Assembly: GCA_014378715.1 (NCBI GenBank)
Contig: JACMNE010000124.1
Location: forward strand, 1 to 51,376
Reading direction: 5' to 3'
Source: Microbacteriaceae bacterium
GTDB taxonomy: Bacteria > Actinomycetota > Actinomycetes > Actinomycetales > Microbacteriaceae
Length of the DNA: 51,376 nucleotides
Part shown: positions 1-6,895 of the stretch, piece by piece
Position numbering within the stretch: position 1 is the first letter of the stretch
How the letters are laid out: each line of letters opens with the position of its first letter
Translations under genes and position numbers: made by a program
Notes under the pieces: model-generated
Told to the model about the DNA's origin: nothing
The model's database searches: none
The model's input: only the letters and a program-made list of their open reading frames with translations

Positions 1-34
1 CCGCCCGTTCGATGGGGATCACGGTGGACGCATA

Positions 35-724
35 ATGGCTACGAAATCCAAGGCCTACCGCGCCGCCGCTGAGAAGATCGAAGAGGGTCGCTTCTACACT
101 CCCTCCGAAGCCGTCGCGGCCGCCCGCGAGTCCGGCTCCGCCAAGTTCAACTCGACCGTCGAGGTCGCGCTGAAGCTCGGGGTCGACCCGCGCAAGGCCG
201 ACCAGATGGTTCGTGGAACCGTCAACCTTCCCCACGGAACCGGCAAGACCGCGCGCGTCATCGTCTTCGCGACGGGACCGGCCGCCGAGGCAGCCCTCGC
301 GGCCGGCGCCGACGAGGTCGGTGGCGACGGGCTCATCGAGGAGGTGGCCGCCCGCTACACCTCGTTCGACTCCGCCGTCTCGACCCCGGAGCTCATGGGC
401 AAGGTCGGCCGTCTCGGAAAGGTGCTGGGCCCGCGAGGACTCATGCCGAACCCGAAGACCGGCACCGTGACGCCGGACCCGGCTCGCGCCGTGACCGAGA
501 TCAAGGGTGGAAAGATCGAGTTCCGCGTCGACAAGCACAGCAACGTCCACTTCATCGTGGGCAAGTCCGGTTTCGACCAGGTGCAGCTCGAAGAGAACAT
601 CAAGGCCGCGCTCGACGAGATCTCGCGCGCCAAGCCGTCCAGCTCCAAGGGCCGTTACATCCAGAAGGGCACGGTGTCGACCACGTTCGGCCCCGGCATC
701 CCGCTGGACGTCAACGTCCTCTAA
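35..724 (+). CDS. rplA: 50S ribosomal protein L1
   Basis: L1 is a primary 23S rRNA-binding protein of the ribosomal L1 stalk and in many bacteria represses its own operon. The 229 residues match the family's usual length. The family signature is plain around residues 125-147 ([20 protein letters not shown] followed by TGTV), and the N-terminus [15 protein letters not shown] is typical. rplK is expected just left of the window. Unlike the E. coli order, rplJ-rplL do not follow directly but lie about 9.5 kb downstream behind their own leader. A strong hairpin right after the stop codon ends the unit. The identification is certain. Confidence 0.98.
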   Translation: MATKSKAYRAAAEKIEEGRFYTPSEAVAAARESGSAKFNSTVEVALKLGVDPRKADQMVRGTVNLPHGTGKTARVIVFATGPAAEAALAAGADEVGGDGLIEEVAARYTSFDSAVSTPELMGKVGRLGKVLGPRGLMPNPKTGTVTPDPARAVTEIKGGKIEFRVDKHSNVHFIVGKSGFDQVQLEENIKAALDEISRAKPSSSKGRYIQKGTVSTTFGPGIPLDVNVL

Positions 725-742
725 GCAGCACAGCACCACCCA

Positions 743-774
743 CAGGGGTCCGCGTCCGCGCGGGCCCCTGTTCT
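743..774 (+). terminator. Rho-independent-type terminator after rplA
   Basis: CAGGGGTCCGCG (743-754) pairs with CGCGGGCCCCTG (759-770) as a 12-bp stem with one T-G wobble and a 4-nt loop. A short T-rich TTCT follows. It starts 18 bp after the rplA stop, so it most likely ends the rplK-rplA transcript. Confidence 0.75.
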
Positions 775-835
775 GTATCCCGCATCGTCTGTATCCCGCA
801 TCGTCTGCATCCCACATAGTCTGCATCCCACGACC
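772..835. repeat. Four tandem 16-bp units between rplA and the acetyltransferase gene
   Basis: The units are 772-787 and 788-803 (identical, TCTGTATCCCGCATCG), 804-819 (TCTGCATCCCACATAG) and 820-835 (TCTGCATCCCACGACC). Divergence grows toward the downstream gene, whose GTG start follows 9 bp later. It is a short slippage-type array with no known function. Confidence 0.8.
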
Positions 836-844
836 GAGGACACC

Positions 845-1375
845 GTGACCGCCATCATCCGCCCCGCGATCCCGCACGATGCCTCCCGCCTGCACGAGGT
901 CGCCGCCGCGACCTTCCCGCTCGCCTGCCCTCCCGGCTTCAGTGAAGCGGATGCCGCCGACTTCGTCGCCGAACACCTCTCCGAGAAGCGGATGCTGGAC
1001 TACCTCGCCGATCCGGACCGTGCCCTGCTCGTAGCGGAGGCCGGGGGCGCCATCGTCGGCTACGTCATGCTGGTGCTCGGTGACCCGCAGGATTCCGAGG
1101 TGCTCGCCGCGATCACCGTGCGCCCCACCAGTGAGCTGAGCAAGTGCTACCTGCTGCCCGGCCACCACGGCACCGGCACCGCTTCGGCGATGGTCGACGC
1201 CGTCGTCGCCGTGGCGCGCGAGCACGGGGCGTCCGCCGTCTGGCTCGGGGTCAACCAGCTCAACGCGAAGGCGAACCGCTTCTACGAGAAGAGCGGATTC
1301 GCCCTCGTCGGCACCAAGCACTTCCTGGTCGGCGGCCGGCTCGAGGACGACTTCGTGCGGGAGCTCGTGCTGTGA
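845..1375 (+). CDS. GNAT family N-acetyltransferase
   Basis: This 176-residue protein has the GNAT fold and would transfer an acyl group from acyl-CoA to an amine; its substrate cannot be read from sequence. The acyl-CoA-binding motif A region is CYLLPGHHGTGTASAMVDAV (about residues 100-119). The closing motif B is WLGVNQLNAKANRFYEKSGF, followed by the G-T-K-H-F-L-V-G segment seen in RimI-like members. The GTG start has GAGGA a few bases upstream. The gene stands alone and converges with the oxidoreductase gene, 22 bp away. Domain call firm, substrate unknown. Confidence 0.9.
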   Translation: MTAIIRPAIPHDASRLHEVAAATFPLACPPGFSEADAADFVAEHLSEKRMLDYLADPDRALLVAEAGGAIVGYVMLVLGDPQDSEVLAAITVRPTSELSKCYLLPGHHGTGTASAMVDAVVAVAREHGASAVWLGVNQLNAKANRFYEKSGFALVGTKHFLVGGRLEDDFVRELVL

Positions 1376-1397
1376 CCTGCCCTGCTCTGACCCGCCG

Positions 1398-2399
1398 TTA
1401 CTCCTCGCTGACCCGCAGCACGATCTTGCCGCGGGTATGCCCGGTCTCCAGTGCCTCGTGCGCCTCGCAGGCGCGGGAGAGGTCGAAGACCCGGTCGACG
1501 TGCACGCGGATGTCGCCGGAGGCGATGAGACGGGCAATGATCGCGAGCTCGGAGCCGTCGGGGGCCACCGTGAAGGTGGTCGCGCGCACCCCGGCCTCCG
1601 CGGCATCGGCGAGCAGGCCCGGCCAGCTGCCGGTCGGGGCGTGGATGAGCAGGCCGTCGCGGCGCAGCACCCCCAGCGACCTGGTGCCGGTGTTGTCGTG
1701 CACGTTGCCGACGAGGTCGATCACGCAGTCGACATCGGAGACGGAGGTCTCGAAGTCGGTCGCCGTGTAGTCGATGACCTCGCGGGCGCCGAGCTCGCGC
1801 AGCCACTCGAGGTTGCGGGCCGAGCCGGTGGCGATGACGTGCACCCCGAAGTAGGCGGCGAACTGCACGGCGAAGTGGCCGACGCCTCCGGATGCGGCGT
1901 GGATCAGCATCCGCTGCCCCTCATGGGCCCTGGCCACGTCGACGACCATGCCCCAGGCGGTGAGCGCGGCCACGGGAACCCCGGCCGCGTCGATGTGGGA
2001 GAGCCCCGGTGGCTTGCGGGTGACTCCCAGAGTCGAGACGGCCACATATTCGGCGTAGCTGCCGCCGCCCCGGGGCGCGCTCGTCATGCCGAAGACCTCG
2101 GTGCCGACGCGCAGCGGGTGGGAGTCGTACGCGGCCTCGACGACGATGCCGCTGAAGTCGTGGCCGAGCACGGCGGGGAACCCCGTGATCGCGGCGGACA
2201 CCCCGCCGCCAGCCCTCGTCTTCGCGTCGAGCGGGTTGATGCCGGCGGCGATCACCCGCACGAGCACCTCGGAGTTGATCCGCACCGCGCGGGGCATCTC
2301 GGCGGACACGAGCACCGCCGGCGCACCGGTCTCGTTGATGATCGTCGCTCGCATCGTGGTGCGCATAGGCGTTCGCATCGTCTCTCGCGTTGAGGTCAT
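1398..2399 (-). CDS. Zinc-independent MDR-family oxidoreductase (quinone oxidoreductase-like)
   Basis: This 333-residue medium-chain dehydrogenase/reductase most resembles NADPH:quinone reductases. It has the GroES-like N-terminal part (HDFSGIVVEA near residue 80, then GTEVFGM) and a Rossmann nucleotide-binding segment, AASGGVGHFAVQFA, near residue 168. The Cys/His ligands of zinc alcohol dehydrogenases are absent. The N-terminus holds four in-frame ATGs within 16 residues (MTSTRETMRTPMRTTMRAT). The first has a clear AAGGGAG six bases upstream and was chosen. The gene diverges from the Pr6Pr gene across a short gap, so their promoters must nearly overlap. Substrate is inferred only from family. 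Confidence 0.88.
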   Translation of the reverse strand: MTSTRETMRTPMRTTMRATIINETGAPAVLVSAEMPRAVRINSEVLVRVIAAGINPLDAKTRAGGGVSAAITGFPAVLGHDFSGIVVEAAYDSHPLRVGTEVFGMTSAPRGGGSYAEYVAVSTLGVTRKPPGLSHIDAAGVPVAALTAWGMVVDVARAHEGQRMLIHAASGGVGHFAVQFAAYFGVHVIATGSARNLEWLRELGAREVIDYTATDFETSVSDVDCVIDLVGNVHDNTGTRSLGVLRRDGLLIHAPTGSWPGLLADAAEAGVRATTFTVAPDGSELAIIARLIASGDIRVHVDRVFDLSRACEAHEALETGHTRGKIVLRVSEE

Positions 2400-2471
2400 G
2401 ACTGGCTCCCTTGCCGTCGAGCCCAGTCAAGCGCGCGAGTGAGTCGCGTGTGTTACGGGGGTGTCAACTGG

Positions 2472-3221
2472 ATGCTAACGATGGGGAAGCCCAGTACTCT
2501 GCTCGTAGGTGCCCTCCGCGCCGCCCCCGTGGAAAGTCGAGACATCGTGCTCAAGCTCTTCGCGGCCACCCGACTCGTCGCCGCTCTGCTGGGCCTGATC
2601 GCGGTCGCGGCCACCTTCGCCGACACCGGCAGTCGCACGGCGATCAACCCGTTCAACTTCTTCGGCTTCTTCACGATGCAGAGCAACATCCTGGCGGCCG
2701 TCATCTTTTTGACCGCGGCGATCTGGGGACTCACCGGGCGGGAGCGGTCGGCCGGACTCGAACTCGCCCGCGGCTGCGCCACGGCCTACATGATCATCGT
2801 CGGGCTCGTCTACAACCTGCTGCTCGCCGGCCTCCCGGGCGGCGTCGACCTGCCCTGGGCGAACAACGTGCTGCACATCGTGATCCCGATCTACGCCGCC
2901 GTCGACTGGCTGTTCTTCGCCGACCGCTCCGCGCTGCCCTGGAACCGGTTCTGGGTCGTCGTCGTCTACCCCATGGTCTGGGTCGTGGTGGTGCTGATCC
3001 GGGGGGCCACCGACGGCTGGGTGCCCTACCCGTTCCTCGACCCAGCGACCGGCTACGGCGCGGTCGCGCTCTACGCGGTCGGCATCGCCGTGGGCATCGC
3101 GGCGTTCGGTGCGCTCGTCTGGGCAGTGAGCCGCGTGCGCATTCTCGACCCGGGGTCTGACGGGCGAGCGGATGTCCGCGTTGTGCCTCAGCGGAACCGG
3201 ACAGGTTCCCCCGGAGTGTAG
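2472..3221 (+). CDS. Pr6Pr family integral membrane protein
   Basis: This is a six-segment membrane protein of the Pr6Pr (FAR-17a/AIG1-like) family, recognised by NPFNFFGFFTMQSN after the first helix, then VYNLLLAGLP and NNVLHIVIPIYAAVDWLFFAD. The family has no assigned bacterial function. The start is uncertain: the frame is open from a GTG at 2439, ATGs occur at 2472 and 2481, and GTGs at 2529 and 2547. I use 2472 because a GGGGG run lies about 10 bp upstream. The last 34 bp overlap the 3' end of the opposing nuclease gene, so the C-terminal tail is unusually constrained. Confidence 0.8.
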   Translation: MLTMGKPSTLLVGALRAAPVESRDIVLKLFAATRLVAALLGLIAVAATFADTGSRTAINPFNFFGFFTMQSNILAAVIFLTAAIWGLTGRERSAGLELARGCATAYMIIVGLVYNLLLAGLPGGVDLPWANNVLHIVIPIYAAVDWLFFADRSALPWNRFWVVVVYPMVWVVVVLIRGATDGWVPYPFLDPATGYGAVALYAVGIAVGIAAFGALVWAVSRVRILDPGSDGRADVRVVPQRNRTGSPGV

Positions 3222-4114
3222 CTCTTCAGCAGGCCCTCGACCCGCGCGGTGTGCCTGCTCAGGGGCGATGAGAGTGCGAACTCGATCGGCGTGGACTGCT
3301 CCACCTGCGGGTGGGGCTCGGGCAGATAGTACTCCTCGGCCGGGTAGTCGTCCTGGGGCGGGTGCTCCTCGAGCGGGGCGTGCTGCTCGGGGCGAGACCG
3401 GCGGGGTCGCTCGTCGGAGGGGGCGAGGGCGCCAGGGCCGAAAACGGCTGCGTCGCGATCGGAGCGCGGTTCGCGATACCCCGCGGCCCGTTCCCCCGCC
3501 GCGGACAGCGTCACGGCGTCGAGCACCTGGTCGGCGAGGCTCACGAGTTTGTGGATCTCGTTCTCGTCCCGCTCGATCCAGCGGCACTCCGGCAGCGCGT
3601 TCACGGGGACGAAGTCGAGGTGCTGCTCCCAGACGAGCAGAGTGCGGTCGGCGCCGAGCACGTACTGCTGCCACCACACCTGACGCAGGTACGAGCGGGG
3701 GATCGACTGCCAGGCAGACTTCGTGGTTTTGATCTCGGCGAGCACCAGGGTGCCCTCCTTCGACGTGCCGAGCCCGTCCGGGGTGGCCAGGTGGCGCGGG
3801 TTGCCGAGCGCGTGGAACAGACCATCACTCGCGACGATGCCGAACTCGCCCTGCACCCACCGGGCGATCTCCGGCTCCCTGGCGCGGCCGTGGTCCGTGT
3901 AGGCGTTTCCGCCGAAGCTCGACCCGTTCACCTTCTCGAGCGCCAGTGTGCGTACCGAGCGGATGCTGGACAGGCGCGCCGCATCCGTCGCCGTGATCCC
4001 CCGGCTCCTGGCCTTGAGCCAGGCGACCCGGTCGCTCGCGCGCGCGACGAGGCGGTCCCGGTGGTCGGGCTCGGGCTCCGGCCAGAGGGAGAGCATGGGG
4101 TGTGCGAACGTCAC
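3188..4114 (-). CDS. YqaJ-like PD-(D/E)XK nuclease (phage exonuclease/recombinase type)
   Basis: This 308-residue protein has a YqaJ-type nuclease domain at about residues 25-200. GITATDAARL is the N-terminal substrate loop. E80 (GRAREPEIARW), D113 (ATPDGL) and the E127-I-K129 pair (LAEIKTTK) fit the PD-(D/E)XK metal site, followed by RQVWWQQYVLGADR. YqaJ proteins of phages and ICEs are 5'-3' exonucleases partnered with RecT-type annealing proteins. Here no recT, integrase or phage gene is nearby, and codon use matches the neighbours, so it looks like a resident chromosomal gene. Residues from about 215 on form an acidic Pro-rich linker ending in a short basic tail (ARVEGLLKSYTPGEPVRFR). Family firm, role unknown. 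Confidence 0.82.
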   Translation of the reverse strand: MTFAHPMLSLWPEPEPDHRDRLVARASDRVAWLKARSRGITATDAARLSSIRSVRTLALEKVNGSSFGGNAYTDHGRAREPEIARWVQGEFGIVASDGLFHALGNPRHLATPDGLGTSKEGTLVLAEIKTTKSAWQSIPRSYLRQVWWQQYVLGADRTLLVWEQHLDFVPVNALPECRWIERDENEIHKLVSLADQVLDAVTLSAAGERAAGYREPRSDRDAAVFGPGALAPSDERPRRSRPEQHAPLEEHPPQDDYPAEEYYLPEPHPQVEQSTPIEFALSSPLSRHTARVEGLLKSYTPGEPVRFR

Positions 4115-4248
4115 GCTCCATTGTCACCCCGCGGCGACACGGGGGTACGACGCGATCGCGGACCGTCGCGACATCCGCCTTCGGGATGCTCCGGGAATAA
4201 TACACCGGCATCAATGCGTTTGCATGAACAGACGCAAGGAGAACCCCC

Positions 4249-5226
4249 ATGGACATCACCACCTCAGGACTGCACCACGTCACGGCGATCGCCGGCGAGC
4301 CGCAGCGGAACATCGACTTCTACGTGCGCGGGCTCGGCCTGCGACTGGTCAAGAAGACCGTCAACTTCGACGACCCGGGTACGTACCACCTCTACTACGG
4401 CGACGAGGCGGGACGCCCGGGGTCGCTGCTCACCTTCTTCCCCTGGACCGGCATCCGCCAGGGTGTCGTCGGGACCGGCCAGTCCACCTCGACCGCCTTC
4501 TCGGTGCCGCAGGGCTCGCTCGGCTGGTGGAAGGACCACTTCGCGGCCATCGGCGTCGAGTCGACCCTCAGCCGCACAACACCCGACGAGGACCGCCTCT
4601 CGGTTCGCGACCCCGACGGGCTCTCGATCGAACTCGTTGCCTCGTCGGCGACCGACCCGCGTGACCCGTGGGACTCCGCGCTGGTGCCCGCCGAGCACGC
4701 CGTGCGCGGCCAGCACTCCTCGGTACTCACCGTCGCCGACCCCGAGCGCACGATCGGCCTGCTCGTGAACGACCTCGGCCTGCGCATCGTGGGCGAGCAC
4801 GGCGACCGCACGCGACTCGCGGCGGGGGCCGGCGGCGCCGGAGCGCTCATCGACGTCATAGCGGCCTCCGGCGGCCCGCAGGGGCTGGGCGCCGGCGGCA
4901 CCGTGCACCACATCGCGTTCCGGGTCGAGGACCAAGCGACGCAGGAACTCTGGCGACAGGAGCTCACCTCGCGCGGCCACCAGGTCACAGCGATCCTCGA
5001 CCGCCAGTACTTCACCTCGATCTACTTCCGCGAGCCGGGCGGTGTGCTGCTCGAGATCGCTACGGACACCCCCGGATTCGACATCGATGAGCCCCTGCTC
5101 GAACTCGGCCGCTCGCTGAAGCTCCCGCCGTGGTTCGAGCCGAGCCGCGAGGCGATCGAGAACGCGGTCGCGAAGATCACCCTGCCCGAGGAGAACAACC
5201 CCGGGCTCGTCGGAGCACGCTCATGA
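4249..5226 (+). CDS. Ring-cleaving dioxygenase, two-domain VOC/glyoxalase family (MhqO-like)
   Basis: This 325-residue protein has two tandem vicinal-oxygen-chelate modules (about 1-135 and 150-275). Candidate metal ligands lie in the expected places: GLHHVT (H9/H10), LSIELVA (E128), VHHIAF (H220/H221) and LLEIATD (E269). Relatives such as B. subtilis MhqO are annotated as hydroquinone-type ring-cleavage dioxygenases that help detoxify quinones. AAGGAG precedes the ATG. The stop overlaps the next gene's start (ATGA), and that gene encodes an MhqD-like hydrolase, so this is a conserved two-gene pair. No MarR/MhqR regulator is adjacent. The exact substrate is inferred from family and context. 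Confidence 0.88.
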   Translation: MDITTSGLHHVTAIAGEPQRNIDFYVRGLGLRLVKKTVNFDDPGTYHLYYGDEAGRPGSLLTFFPWTGIRQGVVGTGQSTSTAFSVPQGSLGWWKDHFAAIGVESTLSRTTPDEDRLSVRDPDGLSIELVASSATDPRDPWDSALVPAEHAVRGQHSSVLTVADPERTIGLLVNDLGLRIVGEHGDRTRLAAGAGGAGALIDVIAASGGPQGLGAGGTVHHIAFRVEDQATQELWRQELTSRGHQVTAILDRQYFTSIYFREPGGVLLEIATDTPGFDIDEPLLELGRSLKLPPWFEPSREAIENAVAKITLPEENNPGLVGARS

Positions 5227-5846
5227 CCGCGGTCCCGACGCTGGACTGGCCACACGTATTCGAGGCCGGCGAGGAGACCGCGCCCGTGTTCCTCATGCTG
5301 CACGGCACGGGCGGCAACGAGCACGACATCGTCCCCCTGGCCACCGCCCTCGATCCGGCCGCCGGGGTGCTCGCCCCGCGCGGCGCAGTCTCTGAACAGG
5401 GCATGAACCGCTGGTTCCGCCGCTTCAGCGAGGGCAGGTTCGACGTCGACGACGTGGTGGCCCGCGCGGGCGACCTCGCCGGCTTCGTGGAGTGGGCGCG
5501 CGGGCACTATGGCCTGGGCGACCGCCGGATCGTCGCCGTCGGATTCTCGAACGGGGCGAACATCGCGCTCGCCGCCGCCCTGCTGCACCCGGACGTGGTG
5601 CCCCAGGTCATCGCGTTCTCCGGCATGTACCCGCTCGACGACCGGGCGGTCACGTCGGACCTGTCCGGCAGCCGCCTGCTGGTGCTGGGCGGTGACGCGG
5701 ATGTGATGGCACCGCTTCCCAGTGTCATCCGCCTGGTGCGTGTGCTCGGCGAGCGCGGAGCCGACGTGCGACACGTGCTGCGCGCGGGTGGCCACGGCAT
5801 AGCCGAGGGTGACCTCGCCGCGGCGAAGGAGTGGCTGGCGGCGTAG
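5223..5846 (+). CDS. Phospholipase/carboxylesterase-family alpha/beta hydrolase (MhqD-like)
   Basis: This 207-residue alpha/beta hydrolase carries the oxyanion segment LMLHGTGGNEHD (residues 24-35), the nucleophile elbow GFSNG with Ser109, an Asp in LGGDAD (158 or 160) and the catalytic His191 in AGGHG. The ATG overlaps the stop of the dioxygenase gene by 4 bp (ATGA), so the two are translationally coupled. The frame is open further upstream, but those codons lie inside the dioxygenase gene. In Bacillus the equivalent pair (mhqD, mhqO) belongs to the quinone-stress regulon. A G-rich tandem repeat begins 6 bp after the stop. Confidence 0.88.
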   Translation: MTAVPTLDWPHVFEAGEETAPVFLMLHGTGGNEHDIVPLATALDPAAGVLAPRGAVSEQGMNRWFRRFSEGRFDVDDVVARAGDLAGFVEWARGHYGLGDRRIVAVGFSNGANIALAAALLHPDVVPQVIAFSGMYPLDDRAVTSDLSGSRLLVLGGDADVMAPLPSVIRLVRVLGERGADVRHVLRAGGHGIAEGDLAAAKEWLAA

Positions 5847-5852
5847 GGTGCT

Positions 5853-5912
5853 GGGGTCGGGCGGGGTCGAGCGGGGTCGGGCGGGATCGGGCGGGGTCGG
5901 GCGGGGTCGGGC
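5853..5912. repeat. Six tandem 10-bp G-rich units, possible G-quadruplex
   Basis: Six units of consensus GGGGTCGGGC run head to tail with two single-base variants (GGGGTCGAGC at 5863, GGGATCGGGC at 5883). A partial seventh follows. G runs of 3-4 separated by TC or C fit a G-quadruplex pattern on the coding strand. The array sits in the 308-bp gap between the hydrolase gene and the two-component system, directly after the hydrolase stop. Confidence 0.85.
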
Positions 5913-5948
5913 GGGGCCAGCCCGGGCTGCGGGCCTCTCCCGCTCGGT

Positions 5949-5964
5949 CGCTGAGCACTCAGCG
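5949..5964. other. Palindromic hairpin in the hydrolase to response-regulator gap
   Basis: CGCTGAG (5949-5955) and CTCAGCG (5958-5964) are perfect inverted arms around CA. No T-tract follows, so it is a weak terminator candidate at best. The rest of the gap up to about 6090 holds nothing else I recognise. Confidence 0.4.
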
Positions 5965-6091
5965 GGCCGTCCGCGACCCGCTCCGCACGACCACCCGACG
6001 GGCCGTCGGACGCTGCGGCGCCGGTTGGCGCACGCTATGGACGGTCTATGCCTCCGATATGAGAGGGGCCGCCACATCCGCGTGAAAGAAA

Positions 6092-6154
6092 TTCTCAGGG
6101 CGGGCAGAGATGGGCCATAGGGTTCTCATAGAAAACTGGCGATAGTGGGGAACT
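6092..6154 (+). promoter_or_regulatory. Candidate autoregulatory direct repeat and promoter of the two-component operon
   Basis: TTCTCA occurs at 6092-6097 and 6123-6128, exactly 31 bp apart, close to three helical turns. Directly repeated hexamers are the usual binding layout for OmpR-type regulators. GATAGT at 6141-6146 could be the -10, which would give a very short leader or none before the GTG at 6155. This is inference from position and pattern only. Confidence 0.4.
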
Positions 6155-6895
6155 GTGACCGAAACCAATGCTGCCCACAGGCCGATGCTCAAGCGTGTCG
6201 ACGGCACCCCCGTGCGCGCCGTCGTCGTCGATGACGAGGCGAGCCTCAGCGACCTGCTCACGATGGCCCTGCGTTATGAGGGCTGGGACGTGCGGTCGGC
6301 GGCCGAGGGGCGCGCGGCGATCGCGCTGATCCGCGAGTTCCAGCCCGACGTGGTGGTGCTCGACGTGATGCTGCCCGACCTCGACGGCCTCCACGTGCTG
6401 CAGCGGCTGCGCGCCGACGGCCAGGAGATGCCCATCCTCTTCCTCACCGCCAAGGACGCGCTCGACGACCGCATCGCTGGCCTCACCGCCGGCGGGGACG
6501 ACTACGTCACCAAGCCGTTCAGCCTCGAGGAGCTCATCGCCCGCCTGCGCGGCCTCATCAGACGGTCGACGGTCGTCGTCGCCGACTCCTCCGACCCCGT
6601 GCTGCGCGTCGGCGACCTCGAACTCGACGAGGAGAGCTACGAGGTTCGGAGGGCCGGCCGGCTCATCGAGCTCACCGCCACCGAATTCGAGCTTCTGCGG
6701 TTCCTGATGCGCAACCCACGCCGGGTGATGAGCAAGGCGCAGATCCTCGACCGAGTCTGGAGCTACGACTTCGGCGGGCGCTCGAGCATCGTCGAGATCT
6801 ACATCTCCTACCTGCGCAAGAAGATCGACGCGGGGGCCACCCCGATGATCCACACGGTGCGCAGCGTCGGGTACCTCATCAAGGCCGCGGGGTGA
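6155..6895 (+). CDS. OmpR/PhoB-family response regulator
   Basis: This 246-residue protein has a receiver domain at about 20-130 with acidic pair D26/D27, phospho-acceptor D70 (VVVLDVMLPDLDG), T98 and K120. The winged-helix DNA-binding domain follows at about 150-246 (ELTATEFELLRFLMRNPRRVMSKAQILDRVW, then the wing SYLRKKID and HTVRSVGYLI). It regulates transcription when phosphorylated by the kinase encoded immediately downstream with a 4-bp GTGA overlap. The GTG start follows GGGGA closely; a leaderless message is also possible. The signal sensed is unknown. Confidence 0.95.
   Translation: MTETNAAHRPMLKRVDGTPVRAVVVDDEASLSDLLTMALRYEGWDVRSAAEGRAAIALIREFQPDVVVLDVMLPDLDGLHVLQRLRADGQEMPILFLTAKDALDDRIAGLTAGGDDYVTKPFSLEELIARLRGLIRRSTVVVADSSDPVLRVGDLELDEESYEVRRAGRLIELTATEFELLRFLMRNPRRVMSKAQILDRVWSYDFGGRSSIVEIYISYLRKKIDAGATPMIHTVRSVGYLIKAAG

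Noticed and set aside
2475-3677. 400-codon minus-strand frame across the Pr6Pr gene and nuclease end
   Set aside because: Low-complexity Arg/Asp/His translation, crossing two real genes in other frames, with no recognisable motif or ribosome-binding site.
4211-4227. Possible quinone-responsive operator before the MhqO-like gene
   Set aside because: ATGC-GTTT-GCAT is only a 4-base inverted repeat and does not match a known MhqR/MarR site; no regulator gene is adjacent.
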